Part shown: positions 36,443 to 51,400 of the stretch, piece after piece
Numbering within the stretch: the stretch's first letter is position 1
Layout: every line of letters starts with the position of its first letter
NCBI GenBank assembly: GCA_018398585.1
Contig: JAGTTD010000008.1
Coordinates: forward strand, 7,080,501-7,144,500
Reading direction: 5' to 3'
From: Simmondsia chinensis
Taxonomy: Eukaryota; Streptophyta; Magnoliopsida; Caryophyllales; Simmondsiaceae
DNA length: 64,000 bases
The notes under the pieces: generated by a model
The model's input: only the letters and a program-made list of their open reading frames with translations
The model's database searches: none
What the model was told of the DNA's origin: nothing
Made by a program: the position numbers and the translations under genes

Positions 36443-39400
36443 GGGTAAAGACATGTTGAGAGATCCTAAGTTTGTCCTCTTAAAAGAGGGCAGCCCAAGG
36501 ACTCAGCTTGAGAAATAAAAGGAAGTGCTCGAGAGCGAGTATGACACCAGAAACAAACAACCAAATCCTTATGATCGACTAAGGAATAAGTTGAACAATT
36601 CGCTTCTCCGAACGCATAATTGTAAGAGATTTTCTCAACTGAGATGCTGATAGGAAGGGAGGAAAATATAAGCCATACCTTTCGAACATGAAGGGCTTCT
36701 TGAACGCTCACGTCATTTAACCAATACCGTGCAAGCTCAAATTCTTCTTGCTAGTCAAACCCAACAAAAAAATGTTACTAATGACTAAAAGGTTATTGTA
36801 TTTTACTATCCTTTTATTTTGAAAAGTTAATTTAATTTTTGTGCAATACGGGCAATGCTTGATATCTTTTTTATTGCAATTTTTTGTTTTGAGAAACTAA
36901 AAACTATGATTTGTAAACAGATTTTCTCATATTTGATTTTCTATTTTTAGTTCTTACACAACTAGGGGAAAAAAAACAAACAAAAAACCAAAAAAATAAA
37001 AAAAAAAGCATTTAGAAAACATTAATTCAAGATCTAAAACTAAAAAAACTACAGAAAAAAAAAAATGATATCAAACATGCCCTAGGTTAATGACATAATT
37101 TTTGACCGAATAGTTATGTCGGATATAAGTGACCCATTATATACTCATCCCATGATCCAATATGAACATATTCAACCCGACTATTAAAAATTTTATTATT
37201 AATTTTACATCTATTTTATTATAGGAATAATTTTCTCAATGTGAACGATACATTGACTAAATTGAAAGTAGTTAAAATCAAAGCAGGGAGCATATAGATT
37301 AACCCAAATGACATATTCACAAGTATTAATAAATAAGTCCCAACCAGACTGAAATTTTTTATAATATTAACCCATTCAAAAGAAAAATAAATTAGGCAAA
37401 ATTAACATGGAAGACAACATAGTTTTATAAATACAATAAAAAACACATCTAACAAAGAAAAGGGATTTTTTTTAGAGGTATCTCAAAGATTGGTGCAGTA
37501 TATATATATATATATAGGGTACAATGAAGTATAAACATTTTACTTTTTTATATACTCAGTAGGAATGTAGTAGATTTTGTCAGATAATAATAGCGTAGAA
37601 CATGTTTCTCAATAATATAGATGCCCTTTGCCATAGTTTGGTGGTTTTCTTCCCAAAAAACTAAAGTGCTACATGATTCAAGCCATTATGCAATTTCTAA
37701 TTCGGTTAGGTTTTTTAAGGGCAATTTTCACTAACGCACCCTTGGGGGCCACGTATTTGGTGGAATTATATGATACATCATCATTTTCATTTACAAATTA
37801 GTCTAATTTTGTAAAATATAATTATATTATGGTAGAGATTAACTTTTCAAAACATTTCAAAATACGTTCTTGAATGTATTGAAGCAATAGGATACACCAA
37901 GAAGTAGTAAATATTGGTTAAATCTCGACTCTAAAAGATAAATTCCGAATGAAGAAAGTTCTTGGCTATTGTCAATTGAATAACATTAATTTAGGTTTCA
38001 AATATGATGTATTTATGATTTTCTAAATAATTATGTCATAAATTAAGATCATGCTAACTTTTTCATGCCATTATAAGTTTTTTGGAAATTAGTTAATAAG
38101 GGACATCCAGGGACTAAGTCACGCTTCATAGTCGCGTAACGGTTATAATGGTGTCACTTTTTAGATAGATGACAGGTCAATATATCAGGCATTGCCATCA
38201 AAATGATAGTGGGAGGCAACAACCCCCATCCCTCAAATATAAACACCACCTCGTAAACTTAAAGAAACCACAAAAATGCAAAAAAAGGAAGAAAAAAAAA
38301 AACACACACACACACACACAAAAAAAAATACAGATGCTTTGGTCTTTAGACTGCTTTTCTACACCTTATCTACAATGATGAATCCAATTCAACTACGACG
38401 TTTCTATTCCTTATCCGCTCATTTTCAATGGATAGCTCCAAGGCCTCCAAATTCCCTTAAAATCATCACCGAATCACAATGGACTCAGGACATCTTGAAA
38501 ACCTCCTTTTGGCTGGACCAGAAAAACATATATTTTAGACTAATTATCCTCTTTGCAAGCGATACATCAAGCAGTCAGCGAGCCTTTGGCTCAAGTTGTA
38601 GCAATCATGTTTGGATTCTAAGTGCACACAAGTTGCTTTTATTTAATAGACGAGGAAAAGCCAAAACGACTAGGGGGGGCTCCCCACAATATACAGGATC
38701 ATCAAACCTGAGTGAGATACAATCAATGAACAAGTCTTACACTATTTCGGTTGAGTCTACCCCCTAACGAGGGTTGGACCATAATCTAATACTATCAACG
38801 CACCATGCCACTTCTTCAGATTCTTATTAGAAGTCCTTACACCATGTATTTACCCAAAAACTCAAACCCATTGAGATGCTCGAGCAAATGTTCCTCTATG
38901 TGCTGTGACTCACCTTGGAGCACTACGCTATTTCTTTTACACCACACCACTCGGACCACAACAAAGAATAGAGCACATCAAACCCCCCTTTGAAATTTTC
39001 TTCCATGCTACAAGCTATTTATTAGTGAGAACTCATTGATTGTATCATGTAGATAGTTTTCAATATATAAATATATTCATAAATACTTTTCTACATATGC
39101 TAGATGAAGGTTATTTTAAAGCACCAATATGTGACGAGTAATTTCTTTTTGAAATTGGTAGTCGTCTTAATGAGGAATGGGTAATGTCCCTCGAAGCTCT
39201 GACCTTTGGGTGAAAATATTGTCACCCTAACTATACTAGGCCTAACTGCGGAAGGACATGTGACGAGTAATCGCGCAACATAACTAGCCACGTTATCATT
39301 TTTGAACATCATGTTATCAATTACTTCAACTATGTCCTTTCAATATTTTTGAAAATCACATTACTCTTAATGCCTCAATGGGCTCCCGCACAGGCAGGGT

Positions 39401-42400
39401 CTGGGGGGTCGCATTACTCTTAATATTTTTTATAAAATATATTATTTTATATGTCCACTTGGTTTAGCTTATTTTACCTTATCTTTCTTTAACTTATTTA
39501 TTTCAATAAGATTTGTCTATTTAAGATTTGTATCTTTTTACTTGTATAGTTCAAAAAAATATTTTTTTACAAAATAAAGTATTTGAATACAAGTTTAAAA
39601 AGAAACTTATCTATTATAATCCACAATAATATAAAATAATTAATAATAGTACGCAGTAGAAAATCATGATAATGGTTGGTCATTACAGTAGAGAGTGGTG
39701 AGTGTAGCAATGCATGGGTGTAAAATGGATGGTTGTAAGTGGGAGAGTGATACTAAGTAAAAGTAGGTCATTGTGGTGAATATTTAATGTTAATATAATC
39801 TTTTGAAACATTTTTTTGAAATAAGCTTTGAAAAAGATTCAGTTTTACATCCTTTTCTACTTAATTATAAAATATCTTTTTCATCTTCCCATTTAAGTTG
39901 TGAAATAGATGTAAAAAAATTTATTATATCAAACAAACACAAGCCTTACAGTCAATTAATGTTTTTTCACACCTTTAAACTGTTAAAATGTTAAACCAAA
40001 GGGAGCTTTAGTCTAGGTTCAATGTACCTTGTTCTCTTCTTTTTCGATACATATATGGGTCAATAACCTTGTTGAGTGTCCTCACCATGGTTGTTAAAAT
40101 CGCGATTTAAATCGCAAAATCATACAATTCTACAATTTTACTTTGCCCCAGCGATCCAAATCGGTTAAAAAATAGTACTCAAGTAGAATCATGGTAGAAT
40201 CGTAGCAAAATTGGTAGAATCGCATCAGAATCGATAGAATCACGATTCTGATGCGATTCTACCCAATTCTACTTAAAGGCTTGTGCTCACGTGCAAAAGT
40301 CACGATTTTAATATGTTTTTCTACATTTTTGTATATAATATATTAAGCCCTAACTTTCTATATTAATCTCATCTTTGATTTTATATTTTCTATTAACTAT
40401 TGAAATAAAAATCTACTATTAACTGTACATCTTGAGGAGGTTTTACTATTTTAGTACTGAAATTGAGAGTGTAATTGTCGCCTCAAGTAATATGGAAGGT
40501 TTGGCTGGAGATAATACTACCAGTGGAGAGCTTCTCTTAATGATGGTGGAAATACAAACACTAGTACTGCAAATGATATTGACGACGGTAACTTTGATTT
40601 TGGATATGAATTTGATGGTGCTATGAGTTGAGAGACTTGAGCGTATGTTTTATGTTAGAATGATGTTACTCTTTTTCCTACCTTTAAGTTTCCAGTTTCC
40701 AATGTATTATAAAACTATTGTCTTGTGGACTTTTTGATGTTCTTTATCATATATTTGAGAATTGTTATGCTAATTTTGTCAATATAAATAATTTACTTAC
40801 ACAGAAAGTAGAATCTTACGATTCTCGATTCGATTCTACGATTCCGATTCTACTGACCCCTCGTAGATTCTATGTAGAATCCCGATTTTGATAATCTTGG
40901 TCCTCACAATAATCATTTCTCATGATATAAGAGCAAAAACCCTATTTATTTTCTCCTCCCTTCTTTCTTTTCCTTCATCATCTCCCCCCCCCCCCCCCCC
41001 CCCCCTTCTCCTCTCTCTCTCTCTCTCCCCCCCCCCCCCCCTCTCTTCCCCCCTCTTACCCTAACAAAACCCTAATTAGTTCAAGGAAGTCAATGATACC
41101 CTAACCCTCTCCCTCCTCATCTCGAGTCCGGCCAAGCGCCACTGAAGCAACCCCTAGCCCCAACAGCGCCTCCCCAGCCACCTTTGTTGAATCGACAAAG
41201 TTCCCTTGACGCTACCACTCTTCCCAAATTTGCACCTCCCTCAGCCCAAATTTGCACCTCCCAGTCTCTGTCAACTGTATCAGCTAATGACCAAACCGAT
41301 TACACGAGATATCCAGACTCTGGAGCATCTAATCTTATGACTCCTTTCTCTGGTATTTTACTAAATCTTCAACCCTATAATTGTCTTAAATCAACTCAAG
41401 TCAGAAATGGCTTTCTTCTACAGTCATGCATGTTGGTTCTTCTATCATTCATACAAAGTCTATTGACTTATCGTTGTCTAATCTTTCATCTATATCAGAC
41501 ATCACTTATAATATTCTTTCAATCAAGCAGCTATATCGTGATATTAATTATGTCATTGAATTTGGCACCTCCTATTTTTGTGTCAAGGACAAGTCTACAG
41601 GGACTCCTTTAATCCAAATATGGAATAATGGTCTACTTTATGGCTTTTCCATCCATCTTGTTGAACTTGTTTCTTAGACGGTAACTGCTAAATTTTGCCA
41701 TAGGAGATTAGAACATTTAGGATTCATTGTTTACTTTCTAGTTCTTCAATTTTAGATAAACATTGCATTGCTTGTTCTTTAGGCAACTCGAAAGGTACAC
41801 CGTTCTATCGTGTTTTTCTCACTACTACTACTTCTTTGCAAGATTCATTCTGATATTTTGCAATCCTTCATCCACTCTAACTTCGAATTTTTATACTACC
41901 TTTTATTGATGACTTTTCACGCTTTACTTGTTTGTACCAATAATCCAAGTTTTTGATTATTTCATGATTTTAAACCTTTATGGAAAGTTAAGTTTCTACT
42001 TGAGTAAAGTTTTTTCAAAGTGATGGTGGTTGAGTTTGATATCATTGTATGAGTGCTCCTTTCTAAATTTATGGCATTCCTTTTTGTCTGTTTTGTCCTC
42101 CTACTCCAAGAACTGAATGGGGTGACAGAGTGTAAATATCGACATATAAATAAGTGAAATGGTGTGGATGCTGCTTTTTAAGTTCATTTACCACCACTAG
42201 TTTGGACTAATGCTGCTAGCACAACTTGCTATACTATAAATCTTTGCCAACTACCAATTTACAAAATGTGTCTACATTTGAAGAACTTTTGCATTAAGCT
42301 CCTAACTATATGGTTTTTTATGTCTTTGGGTGTGCATGTTATCCTAGCATTAGCCCTTATACCACTCACAAATTAATGCCCTACTCCATCCTTGGCATCA

Positions 42401-45400
42401 TTCTTGGGTATGTGGTACGCTAAAAAGGGTATCGATATTTATAACAAGAAATTGGGGTGTGTTTGTATTAGTCGCCATGTTCACAGTGTTGAAAACCTTT
42501 TCCCTACCCCAATCTCTTACCTATTATAGCAGTGACCCATGCAGCTACTCATCTAAACCCTTTTTCCTTCCAAATCATAAACCCCGATCCTAATCCATGC
42601 ACCATGTCTTCCTCAATGCCAATTGAATGCTGTCCACTGCATGGGACTGGGACTGGGACTGCGGCTTGTATGGTAGACCAAAGGTGTTCGCATGGGGCTA
42701 TAGAACCAGTTTCTTCAATCCCTACGACTCCCTGTGTGGCGGACTACAGCTTGTTGGCTCGGCAGTACCTGACACCCCAGCTGTCACGTATCACCTGACA
42801 TGTCTTATAGGCTTTAGGTGGTTTGGGGTTTGAACCAACCAAGACCGCCTCCCAAGCTCCTACATCAGGGGTCGAACCCACTTACTCCAAAAGCATTTGT
42901 ACAATGTGCACGGTACTTAAAGATGGCACTCCTGAGTCCAAGGATATCATCTCTCCCTCTCTTTTATTATGGTTATTGAGGAACCTACATGTTTTCCGTA
43001 AGTAGTTAGAATCCCTAGTGGCAAGAGGCCATGGATGAGGTATTTAACGCCTTAGCCATGGATGAGGTATTTAACTCCTTAGTTCAAAACAAAACTTGGG
43101 AACTTGTCCCTCCTCTTCCTTCTTAAAATGTGGTCAATTATACTTTGAAGTATAAAGTCAAATACAGGGCTGATGGCTCTATGGATTGCTTCAAAGCAAG
43201 GTTAGTTGCTCAAGGGTTTCATTAGCATGAGGGTTTAGATTATTTTGAAACATTCATTCTTGTTGTAAAACTCACCACTATCAAGTTTATTGTTGCTCTA
43301 ACAGTTACGAGCTCATGGTCTATTCACTAACTTGATGTCAAAAATGCTTTTCATACGGACACTTAACTGAGGACGTTTATATGAAACAACCTTAAGGTGT
43401 CATACATATCCTAATCATGTGTGTTGTCTCCATAAGGTGTTGGGTATTCCCTCCAATTAGAGGATGAAGCCCAATTTTTATTTGGGCTTGCTTTCTTGTT
43501 TTGGCCCAACTTTACACCAAAAGAAAAAAATAACTAAATAAAAAAGAGAGTTTTTAGGGTGAAATTTTCTACAGAAAAATGAAGCACCAAAAACAGAGAG
43601 AGAGAGAGAGAGAGCTGTGCAGGTCTTTCCTGGCCTCGATCGATGCTAAAACGTTCTCCGATCGAGATTAAACTTTATTATGTTGTTCCTGCCATCTTGA
43701 TCTTTATATCCAATGGTCGGATTACCATTTTGCCTCTCCAAAGTTGGTATTTTGCTCAGCTCTTTCTCCTATACGATTTTTGATGTTTTCCACCATAGGG
43801 TGAGATTGTTGGGAGATTTGTTGTTCCAAGATCATTCTTCATGTATTGTATGCCTCTAGCTTGGCTTAGAGAAGATAAATTGGTGTACCCACTTGTGATT
43901 TGGTGATAGTGGAAGAAGGTACATTTATTGACAGTCCCGTGGATTTTACCATTCACATTGGAGAGGTTTTCCACGTAAAAATCGTGTGTCTCTTTCTTTT
44001 GTTTTTGTGGGTTGATTTGTTTGATCGTTGCTCCATTCTTGATTGTGATTTGTAGTAGTTTATGTGATTGCCCATTTGATTAAGACAAAGAGGGAAATAA
44101 GTAATTTCCGCCAACAATTGGCATTAGACCACTGGTTAGGCTTTTGGTGATTTCTTGTGTTTATTAAGATGGAAGAGAATCAAGGAAGTAGTGGAAATAA
44201 TGCTTTGATGCCCACACTAAAATCTAATAATTATGATTATTGGAAAGTCGTATGGAAGACCATCTGTTTGTTAAAGAATTGCATGAAGCAGTCTTCAGTA
44301 AGACTAAGCCCAATGCAAAAAGTGAAGATGAATGGAAATTGTTGAATGGAAAGACCGTAGGAATGATTAGACAGTTCACTGACCCGTTTGTTTACCAGTC
44401 TGTGTGTTATGAGACTGATGCGACTAAGCTATGGGAAAGGCTTGAGTCAATGTTTGAGCGAAAAACAGCATTGAATAAAGCCTCTGTAGTGAAGAAACTT
44501 GCTAAGCTTCAATATAGAGATGGAAACAGTGTTGTTGAGCATTTGAATGTTTTTGAGGGTCTTGTTAGTCAACTATCTAGTATGGACTTTAAACTTGATG
44601 ATGAGTTGCCGGCTCTTTTGTTGTTGAGTTTTATGCCAGATAGTCGGGAGACATTGCAGGTATCTTTGAGTAATTCTACTCCTAGTGGCAAGCTCACTTT
44701 GGATATGGCCAGAACTACCTTGATTGATGAAGAAGATAGATGAAAAGAGAAGAAGCATAACTCGTCCTATTCTTTATATGTAAATATTGCAGAGAATCAG
44801 AACAGGGGCTGAAATCAGAACAAAAATTCTCAGAATAGAGATAAATCTAGGGAGAGATCGAAATCGAGAAGTGGGATTATCTATCATTATTGTAAGAAGC
44901 CGGGTATACAGAAATTTTGCGGAAAAATGAAGCGTGAAAAGTCTAGAGAGAGGAACGATAAAGATGGCCATTCAGAGAAGCAGTCAGATGAGAAGAACAC
45001 GACAACCATTGCAGCTAATGATGATTTGTTTTTTCGTTGGTGATCAGAGTTCCCTGAACATTGCATGTGATGACTGCACCTGGGTGATTGATTCCGGTGC
45101 ATCTTATCATTTGACTTCACATGCGGAGTACTTCTCGTCCTACACCAGTGGTGACTTAGGTTATGTAAGGATAGGGAATGATGGTTCGTGCAAGATCACA
45201 GGTATGGGTACTGTTAGTTTGGATACTTTCACCAATTGCAGGCTAGTCCTCAGGGATGTCAGACATGTTCCTGATATTCGGTTGAACCTGATTTCGGCTG
45301 GGATGCTCGATGATGATGGTTATGCTAACCACTTCTGTGATGGAAAGTGGAAACTCTTTAGAGGAAACTTGATATTGGCTCGAGGTCAAAAGCAGAGATC

Positions 45401-48400
45401 CCTTTATGTGATGCAAGCAAAGTTGTTCAGAGGAGAGGTAAAAATTGGTGATGATTCCTCCATTGATTTGTGGCACCAGAGACTTGGCCATATGAGTGAG
45501 AAGGCCATGCATATGCTCGCTAGAAAGTAGCTCCTCCATGATGTGAAGGTTATACCTCTGAAACCTTGTGTTGATTGTTTGGCTGGAAGCAACGTAGAGC
45601 TACATTTCATACATTACCCCCATCTAGAAGGAAAAATGTGTTCGATCTTGTTCATACTGATGTTTGCTCTATGAAAGAAAGATCACATGGTGGTGCATAC
45701 TATTTTGTCACTTTTATTGATGACCATTCTAGAAAAGTGTGGGTTTTAATGTTGAAAAGCAAAGACCATGTTCTATAAGCATTCAAGCAGTTTCAGGCCA
45801 GCGTTGATAGGGAAATTGGTAGAAAGTTGAAGTGTGTCAAAGCGGACAATGGTGGAGAGTACAGGGGCCCGTTTGAAGAATACTGCAAAAAGAGTGGGAT
45901 CAAGTTTCAAAAAACAGTTCCAAAGACTCCTCAGTTGAATGGAGTTGCAGAGAGAATGAACAAAACAATTGAAGAGAAGATTCGTTGCATGCTCTCTCAT
46001 GCAAAGCTGCTAAAGTCGTTTTGGGCAGAAGCTATGATGACTGCTGTGTACCTGATTAACCTTTCTCCTTCAGTTCCACTTGAAGGTGATGTTCCTCAGA
46101 GAGTGTGGACAGGGAAAGATGTTTCATACAGGCATTTGAGAGTTATTGGGTGCAGAGCCTTTGTGTATATACCTAGAGATGAGAGATCCAAGCTTGATAG
46201 TAAGACGAAGCAATGCATTTTCTTAGGGTACTCAGAAGATGAGTTTGGGTATAGATTTTGGGATCCAATTGACAGAAAAGTGATCAAAAGCAGAGATGTT
46301 GCTTTCTTTGAAAAGGAAATCATTGAAGACTGTGAGAAGACAAAGCAGTCAGAGTCTTCTTCAGGTGTCAGAGTCAACTCAGATCCAGTGCTTCCTCCTG
46401 CTGGGTATGTTGATGATAGGAGAGTTGTTCAGGAAAATGACGATGCTACAAATCCTGCTGATGTTGATGATGGTGGTGATGATAATCCACCACAGGTTCC
46501 TACAGAACCACCAGTAGAGACTCAGTTTAGGAGATCCATCAGAGATAGACAACCTTCTTCCAGATATTCAGTATATGAGTATGTGATGTTGACTGATGGG
46601 GGAGAACCAGAGAGCTATAAGGAGGCTATGTCACATGTGAACCGTGATGAGTGGTACAGCGCCATGGAAGATGAGATGAAGTCCTTGCATGATAATCATA
46701 CTTTTGACCTGGTGAAGTTGCCTAAAGGCAAGAGAGCACTCAAGAACAAGTGGGCGTTCAGATTGAAGATTGAAGAAAATTGCTCACAACCAAGGTACCA
46801 GGCACGATTGATTGTGAAGGGTTTTAGTCAAAAAAAAGGCATTGACTTTGATGAGATCTTTTCTCCAGTAGTCGATGTCTTCAATCAGAGTTGTTCTCAA
46901 TTTGGCTGCCAGTATGGATCTAGAGGTCGAACAACTTGATGTGAAGACTGCATTTCTGTAAGGTGACCTAGAGGACGAGATGTACATGCAGCAGCCTGAG
47001 GGTTTTCAGGTTAAGGGCAAGGAGAATCTTATATGCCAGTTGAAGAAGAGATTGTATGGATTAAAACAAGCACATCGGCAGTGGTACAGGAAATTTGAGT
47101 CATTCGTGGTTGATCATGACTTCCATAAGACGCATGCTGATCATTGTGTGTTTGTGAAGAACTATGCTGAGGGTGATTTTCTTCTTCTCCTACTTTATAT
47201 TGATGATATGCTGATTGTAGGTCGTGATGCTAAGAAGATTGCAAATCCGAAGAGTGCATTAAGTAAGTCCTTTGCAATGAAGAACCTTGGCCCTGCAAAC
47301 CAGATCTTAGGCTTGAAGATCTTTCGTGATAGAAGAGATAAGAAGTTGTGGCTATCATAAGGGAAATACATCGAGAAGCTACTAGAGAGATTTAGCATGA
47401 GCAAGGCTAAACCCATGAGTTCTCCACTTGCAGGTCATATGAGATTGAGTTCGGATCAATGTCCGACAAGTGAAAAAGACAAAGAAGAGATGATGAAGCT
47501 CCCTATGCATCTGCTGTCGGAAGCTTGATGTATGCCATGGTATGCACTAGACCGGACATCGCGCATGCCGTTAGGGTTGTTAGCCGCTTTATGTCAAATC
47601 CGGGTAAAGATGATTGGGCAGCTGCGAAATGGATCCTTCGGTATCTTCGAGGGACTTATGGTGTGTGTTTATGCTTTGGCCCGGGAAAGCCTATGTTAGC
47701 TGGTTACACAAATGCAGATATGTCTGGAGATATTGATTCCTGTAAGTCTACTTCGGGATACCTGATGACATTTGCAGGGGGAGCCGTGTGTTGGCAATCA
47801 AAATTGCAAAAATGTGTTGCATTATCAACTATTGAGGCTGAGTATGTCGCAGCAGTTGAAGCTAGTAAAAAGTTGATATGGATGATGAATTTCTTGCAGG
47901 AACTGGGTGTGAAGCATGAAAAATATGTTTTATACTGTGACAGTCAGAGTGCCACCCACCTTGCCAAAAATGCGACTTATCATTATCGAACCAAGCACAT
48001 TGGTCGAAGATATCATTGGATTCGAGATATGTTAGAATCCAAGTTGTTTCATCTTGAGAAGATCCACACCAAGGACAATGGTGCGGACATGTTCACGAAG
48101 GCCTTACCAAAGGAGGGTCTCGTTGCTTACAGAAAGAGAGCTGGTTTGGTCGATCCTCCTAAGTTGGAGTGAGGGAGAGGTTTGTTGGGTATTCCCTCCA
48201 ATTAAAGGATGAAGCCCAATTTTGATTTGGGCTTGCTTTCTTACTTTGGCCCAACTTTATACCAAAAGAAAAAAATAAATAAAAAAGGGGATTTTTAAGG
48301 TGAAAATTTCTACAGAAAAATAAAGCATCAAAAACAAAGAGAGAAAGAGAAATTGCAGGAGAGAGAGAGAGAGCTGCACAGGTCTTTCCAGGCCCCGATC

Positions 48401-51400
48401 AATGCTCAAACGTTCTCGAATCGGGATGAAATTTTAGTATGTTGTTCCTGCCATCTTGATCTTCATATTCAATGGTCGAATTGTCATTTTACCTCTCCAA
48501 AGTTGGTATTTCGCTCAGCCTTTTCTCCTATACGATTTTTGATGTTTTCCACCTTGGGTGAGATTGTTGGGAGATTTGTTGTTCCAGGATCATTCTTGAT
48601 GTATTGTATGCCTCTAGCTTGGCCTAGAGAAGATAAATTAGTGTACCAACTTGTGATTTGGTTATAATGGAAGAAGGTACCATTTATTGACTGTCCCGTG
48701 GTTTTTACCCTTCACATTAGAGGCGTTTTCCATGTAAAAAAACGTGTCTCTTTCTTTTGTTTTTGTGGGTTGATTTGTTTGATCGTTGTTCCATTTTTTA
48801 TTGTGATTTGTGGTGGCTTACGTGATTGCCCATTTGATTAAGACAAAGAGGGAAATAAGTCGTTTTCCCCAACATAAGGTACTATATGGACTCAATTGGG
48901 CCCCTTGAGCTTGGTTTCATGAGTTTGATTCGTTCTTATATTTTTATAAGTTCCACTATAGCAAGATTGATCTTTCCTTGTCCATTCAATGATCACTAAT
49001 AGGCATGGTGTGTCTTTTACTTTGTGTATATGATATCATTCTTGCAGGATCACACCTACTCCTTCATTGCTTTATAGACACATTGTCTACCCAATTTGCA
49101 ATGAATGACCTAGGCATGTTACACTACTTCCACTGCATTGAGGCTAAATTCATTCTGATGGTTATTGTCTCACTCAGCATAAATACAAACTAGACTTGCT
49201 CACCAAACATGATATGCATGAAGCTAAACCTCTACAAACACCTCTCATAGCCCCGGCTTAGCTATCAATGACTAAGGGGGATCTACTTGCAAATCCGAAT
49301 TAGTATAAATGCAGTAAATGCTCTTTATATTTAAGCATTACTCGTCCTGATATACATTTTGCTTTTAATTGTGTGCCTTAGTTTATGCATGCTCCCAGGA
49401 CCTGTCATTGCCAAGTCTACCATAGAATCTAAGTATCACTTTGCTACTTGGCTTCTGAATTGTGACTAGATCAGGTATCTAATGCTTGAACTTGAATTTC
49501 ATCATTCTTGGCCGATTCGGATCTATTATCACAATGGTTTGCTGCGTATCCCATTGGCAATGTTATCTCAAATGATCGAGGTAAGCACATTGATGTTGAC
49601 TTCTACTATGTTCATGAGAAAGTGATTAAGGGATACATCTCGATTTGATTTAGTTCCACTACCAAATAGGTTGGTGAGATATTCACCAAAGGATTGGCCA
49701 CTAATCACTTCCGATATTACAAGGTCAATCTACACGTTGGTCCCTCGTTCATATCGAGAGGGTGTATTAGGGATAATATAGCATAGGTAACAATCATCTA
49801 CTGTATATTCTCTAGTAAGAGAGTTAAACTTAGTTTAGGTTGAATGTATCCTATTCTCTTCTTATTCTATAAATATATGGTCTATAAATCAATTATACTA
49901 CACATAACAATCACTTAAAAATAAGGTAACTGCAAGTAATTACGTATTTTCACAAATCAATAAATAAATATTAGATAAAAATCATTGTTAGTTTCGATGG
50001 AAGTACTCTTCCCAAGAAAACATTTTCCAAATTCTTCTTGAGTTTTCTGTTGTTTGTTTCAATGGAAAAACATACTCTCACCTTATGATTCCTTGTTTGT
50101 TTTAAAGGAAAACATCTTCTAGTAAAATCTTATATGTACCTAATCATAGGTCAATGTAAGTCGCACTATGATATATTGATTATCTAAGCTTCGTGTAGTT
50201 GTGAAAAGTTATCATTTTATAAAAGATAGGGACAACTAAGGTACCTTGAGTTTTGAGCATTGATCACCGACCTTGATATTTTAATATATACAATGAGATC
50301 CTTGAAGTTTGAATAGTCTATCACCTAAGTACCCTACGTCAAAATATGAAGAATATTTGTAAGAATCTGATCAATTTTATACAAAAATACCTAAATAGTA
50401 TATAATTATGATAATGTTTACGAGTCATGACAATGTGATGTAGCTGCCAAATACCCCTTGGCAGGTCTTGATGAGCAAGTCGTTGAAGCTGAGAGTAGGT
50501 GTGAAGAGGACGCCAAGAATAGACGAGAAGAGGCAGCCTCGGGTCCGTGAATGGCGGATTGCTTGGTGGGATACAGGTTGGCAGCAAGGATAGTAGACGG
50601 CATGGATGGTACGCGGTGAAGATAGCAGTGAAGATTAGAGATTGAGTTTTAATTGGGGTTTGACTTATACTAGGATTAGATTTGTTTTATATTCTAGAAT
50701 CTTTATATTTATCATTTAGGTGTTTATGTTTATCCTTAGTATTTATATTTATCTTTTGTATTTTATATATCTCTTAGAATTTTAACTAGAGTCAATTAGC
50801 TCATCTATAAATATAAGAGGAATGATGGTATTTTAGGGAGTCAATTGTTTAGAAATATTTTATGAGTTTTGGTTCTTCTATTCTCAAGTGTGAGACGTAG
50901 GATGAATTTTATCTTTCCCCTTGTAATTTTTATTAGAGTTTAAAAAAATTAAAGGGAAGGCCATTGAACCTTCCCGTTTCCCTAAATTTTCCACTACGCA
51001 TTGCATCAGTTAGTATCAGAGCGCAAAACGACTTCTAAGATGGCCCGTGGGTGACCAAGGTACGCCATCGTCGGAAATGTTTTTGACCGAGATTTTCAAC
51101 AGCAGACCAAGGGGAGATTCGAGGACTCTGACGTGAGATTCCGGCGAATCAAGAGTTTCTTGATTCAACTGGAGGCAAATCCTAACTTGGAGCCGGGAAC
51201 CCAGCCCCAACGCCCATTAACACCGGGTGCTAATAATGACACGAACGAGAGCTTTCAGAATCCATTCCCCGATGCTAAGCTGCCGAACCGAAGGTAGAGG
51301 AGAGCTCGGCCTTTTACCGGCGACATCGACAATTTTGACGATCGGAGGTGGGAATCCGGTCTCCGGATTAAGAACCTAGAGTTTGAAGAAGAGAAAACCA

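Larger units (their letters stand above)
43438..48874 (+). mobile_element. TNT1-like Ty1/copia element I, nested in J
   Basis: LTRs 43438-44116 (679 bases) and 48183-48874 (692 bases), TGTTGGG to AACA, with an exact duplication taagg (43433-43437 and 48875-48879). The primer-site variant TGGCATTAGACC is at 44119-44130. Gag, protease, integrase, reverse transcriptase and RNase H follow in copia order with few lesions. The protein is closest in character to the TNT1/Tork lineage. It interrupts the reverse transcriptase of J. Confidence 0.94.
39985..49911 (+). mobile_element. Ty1/copia element J, old, hosting two insertions
   Basis: The 5' LTR (about 39985-40920, including the hAT-like insert 40086-40899) and 3' LTR (49766-49911) share a gttaaac ... 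ttctcttctt ... atatatgg order. A primer-site-like tgatataagagc lies at 40923-40934. Protease, integrase and reverse transcriptase pieces occur at 41300-43437, and reverse transcriptase and RNase H pieces at 48875-49765. Element I splits the reverse transcriptase. Gag is missing, with C/CT-rich low-complexity DNA in its place. Confidence 0.7.

Noticed and set aside
38276..38767. A 163-codon plus-strand frame
   Set aside because: It begins in an AC/A-rich repeat, has no recognisable domain and no gene context, and lies in an intron of the opposite strand.
42532..42833. Overlapping frames within copia J
   Set aside because: They fall in the variable linker between integrase and reverse transcriptase of a decayed element and match nothing recognisable.
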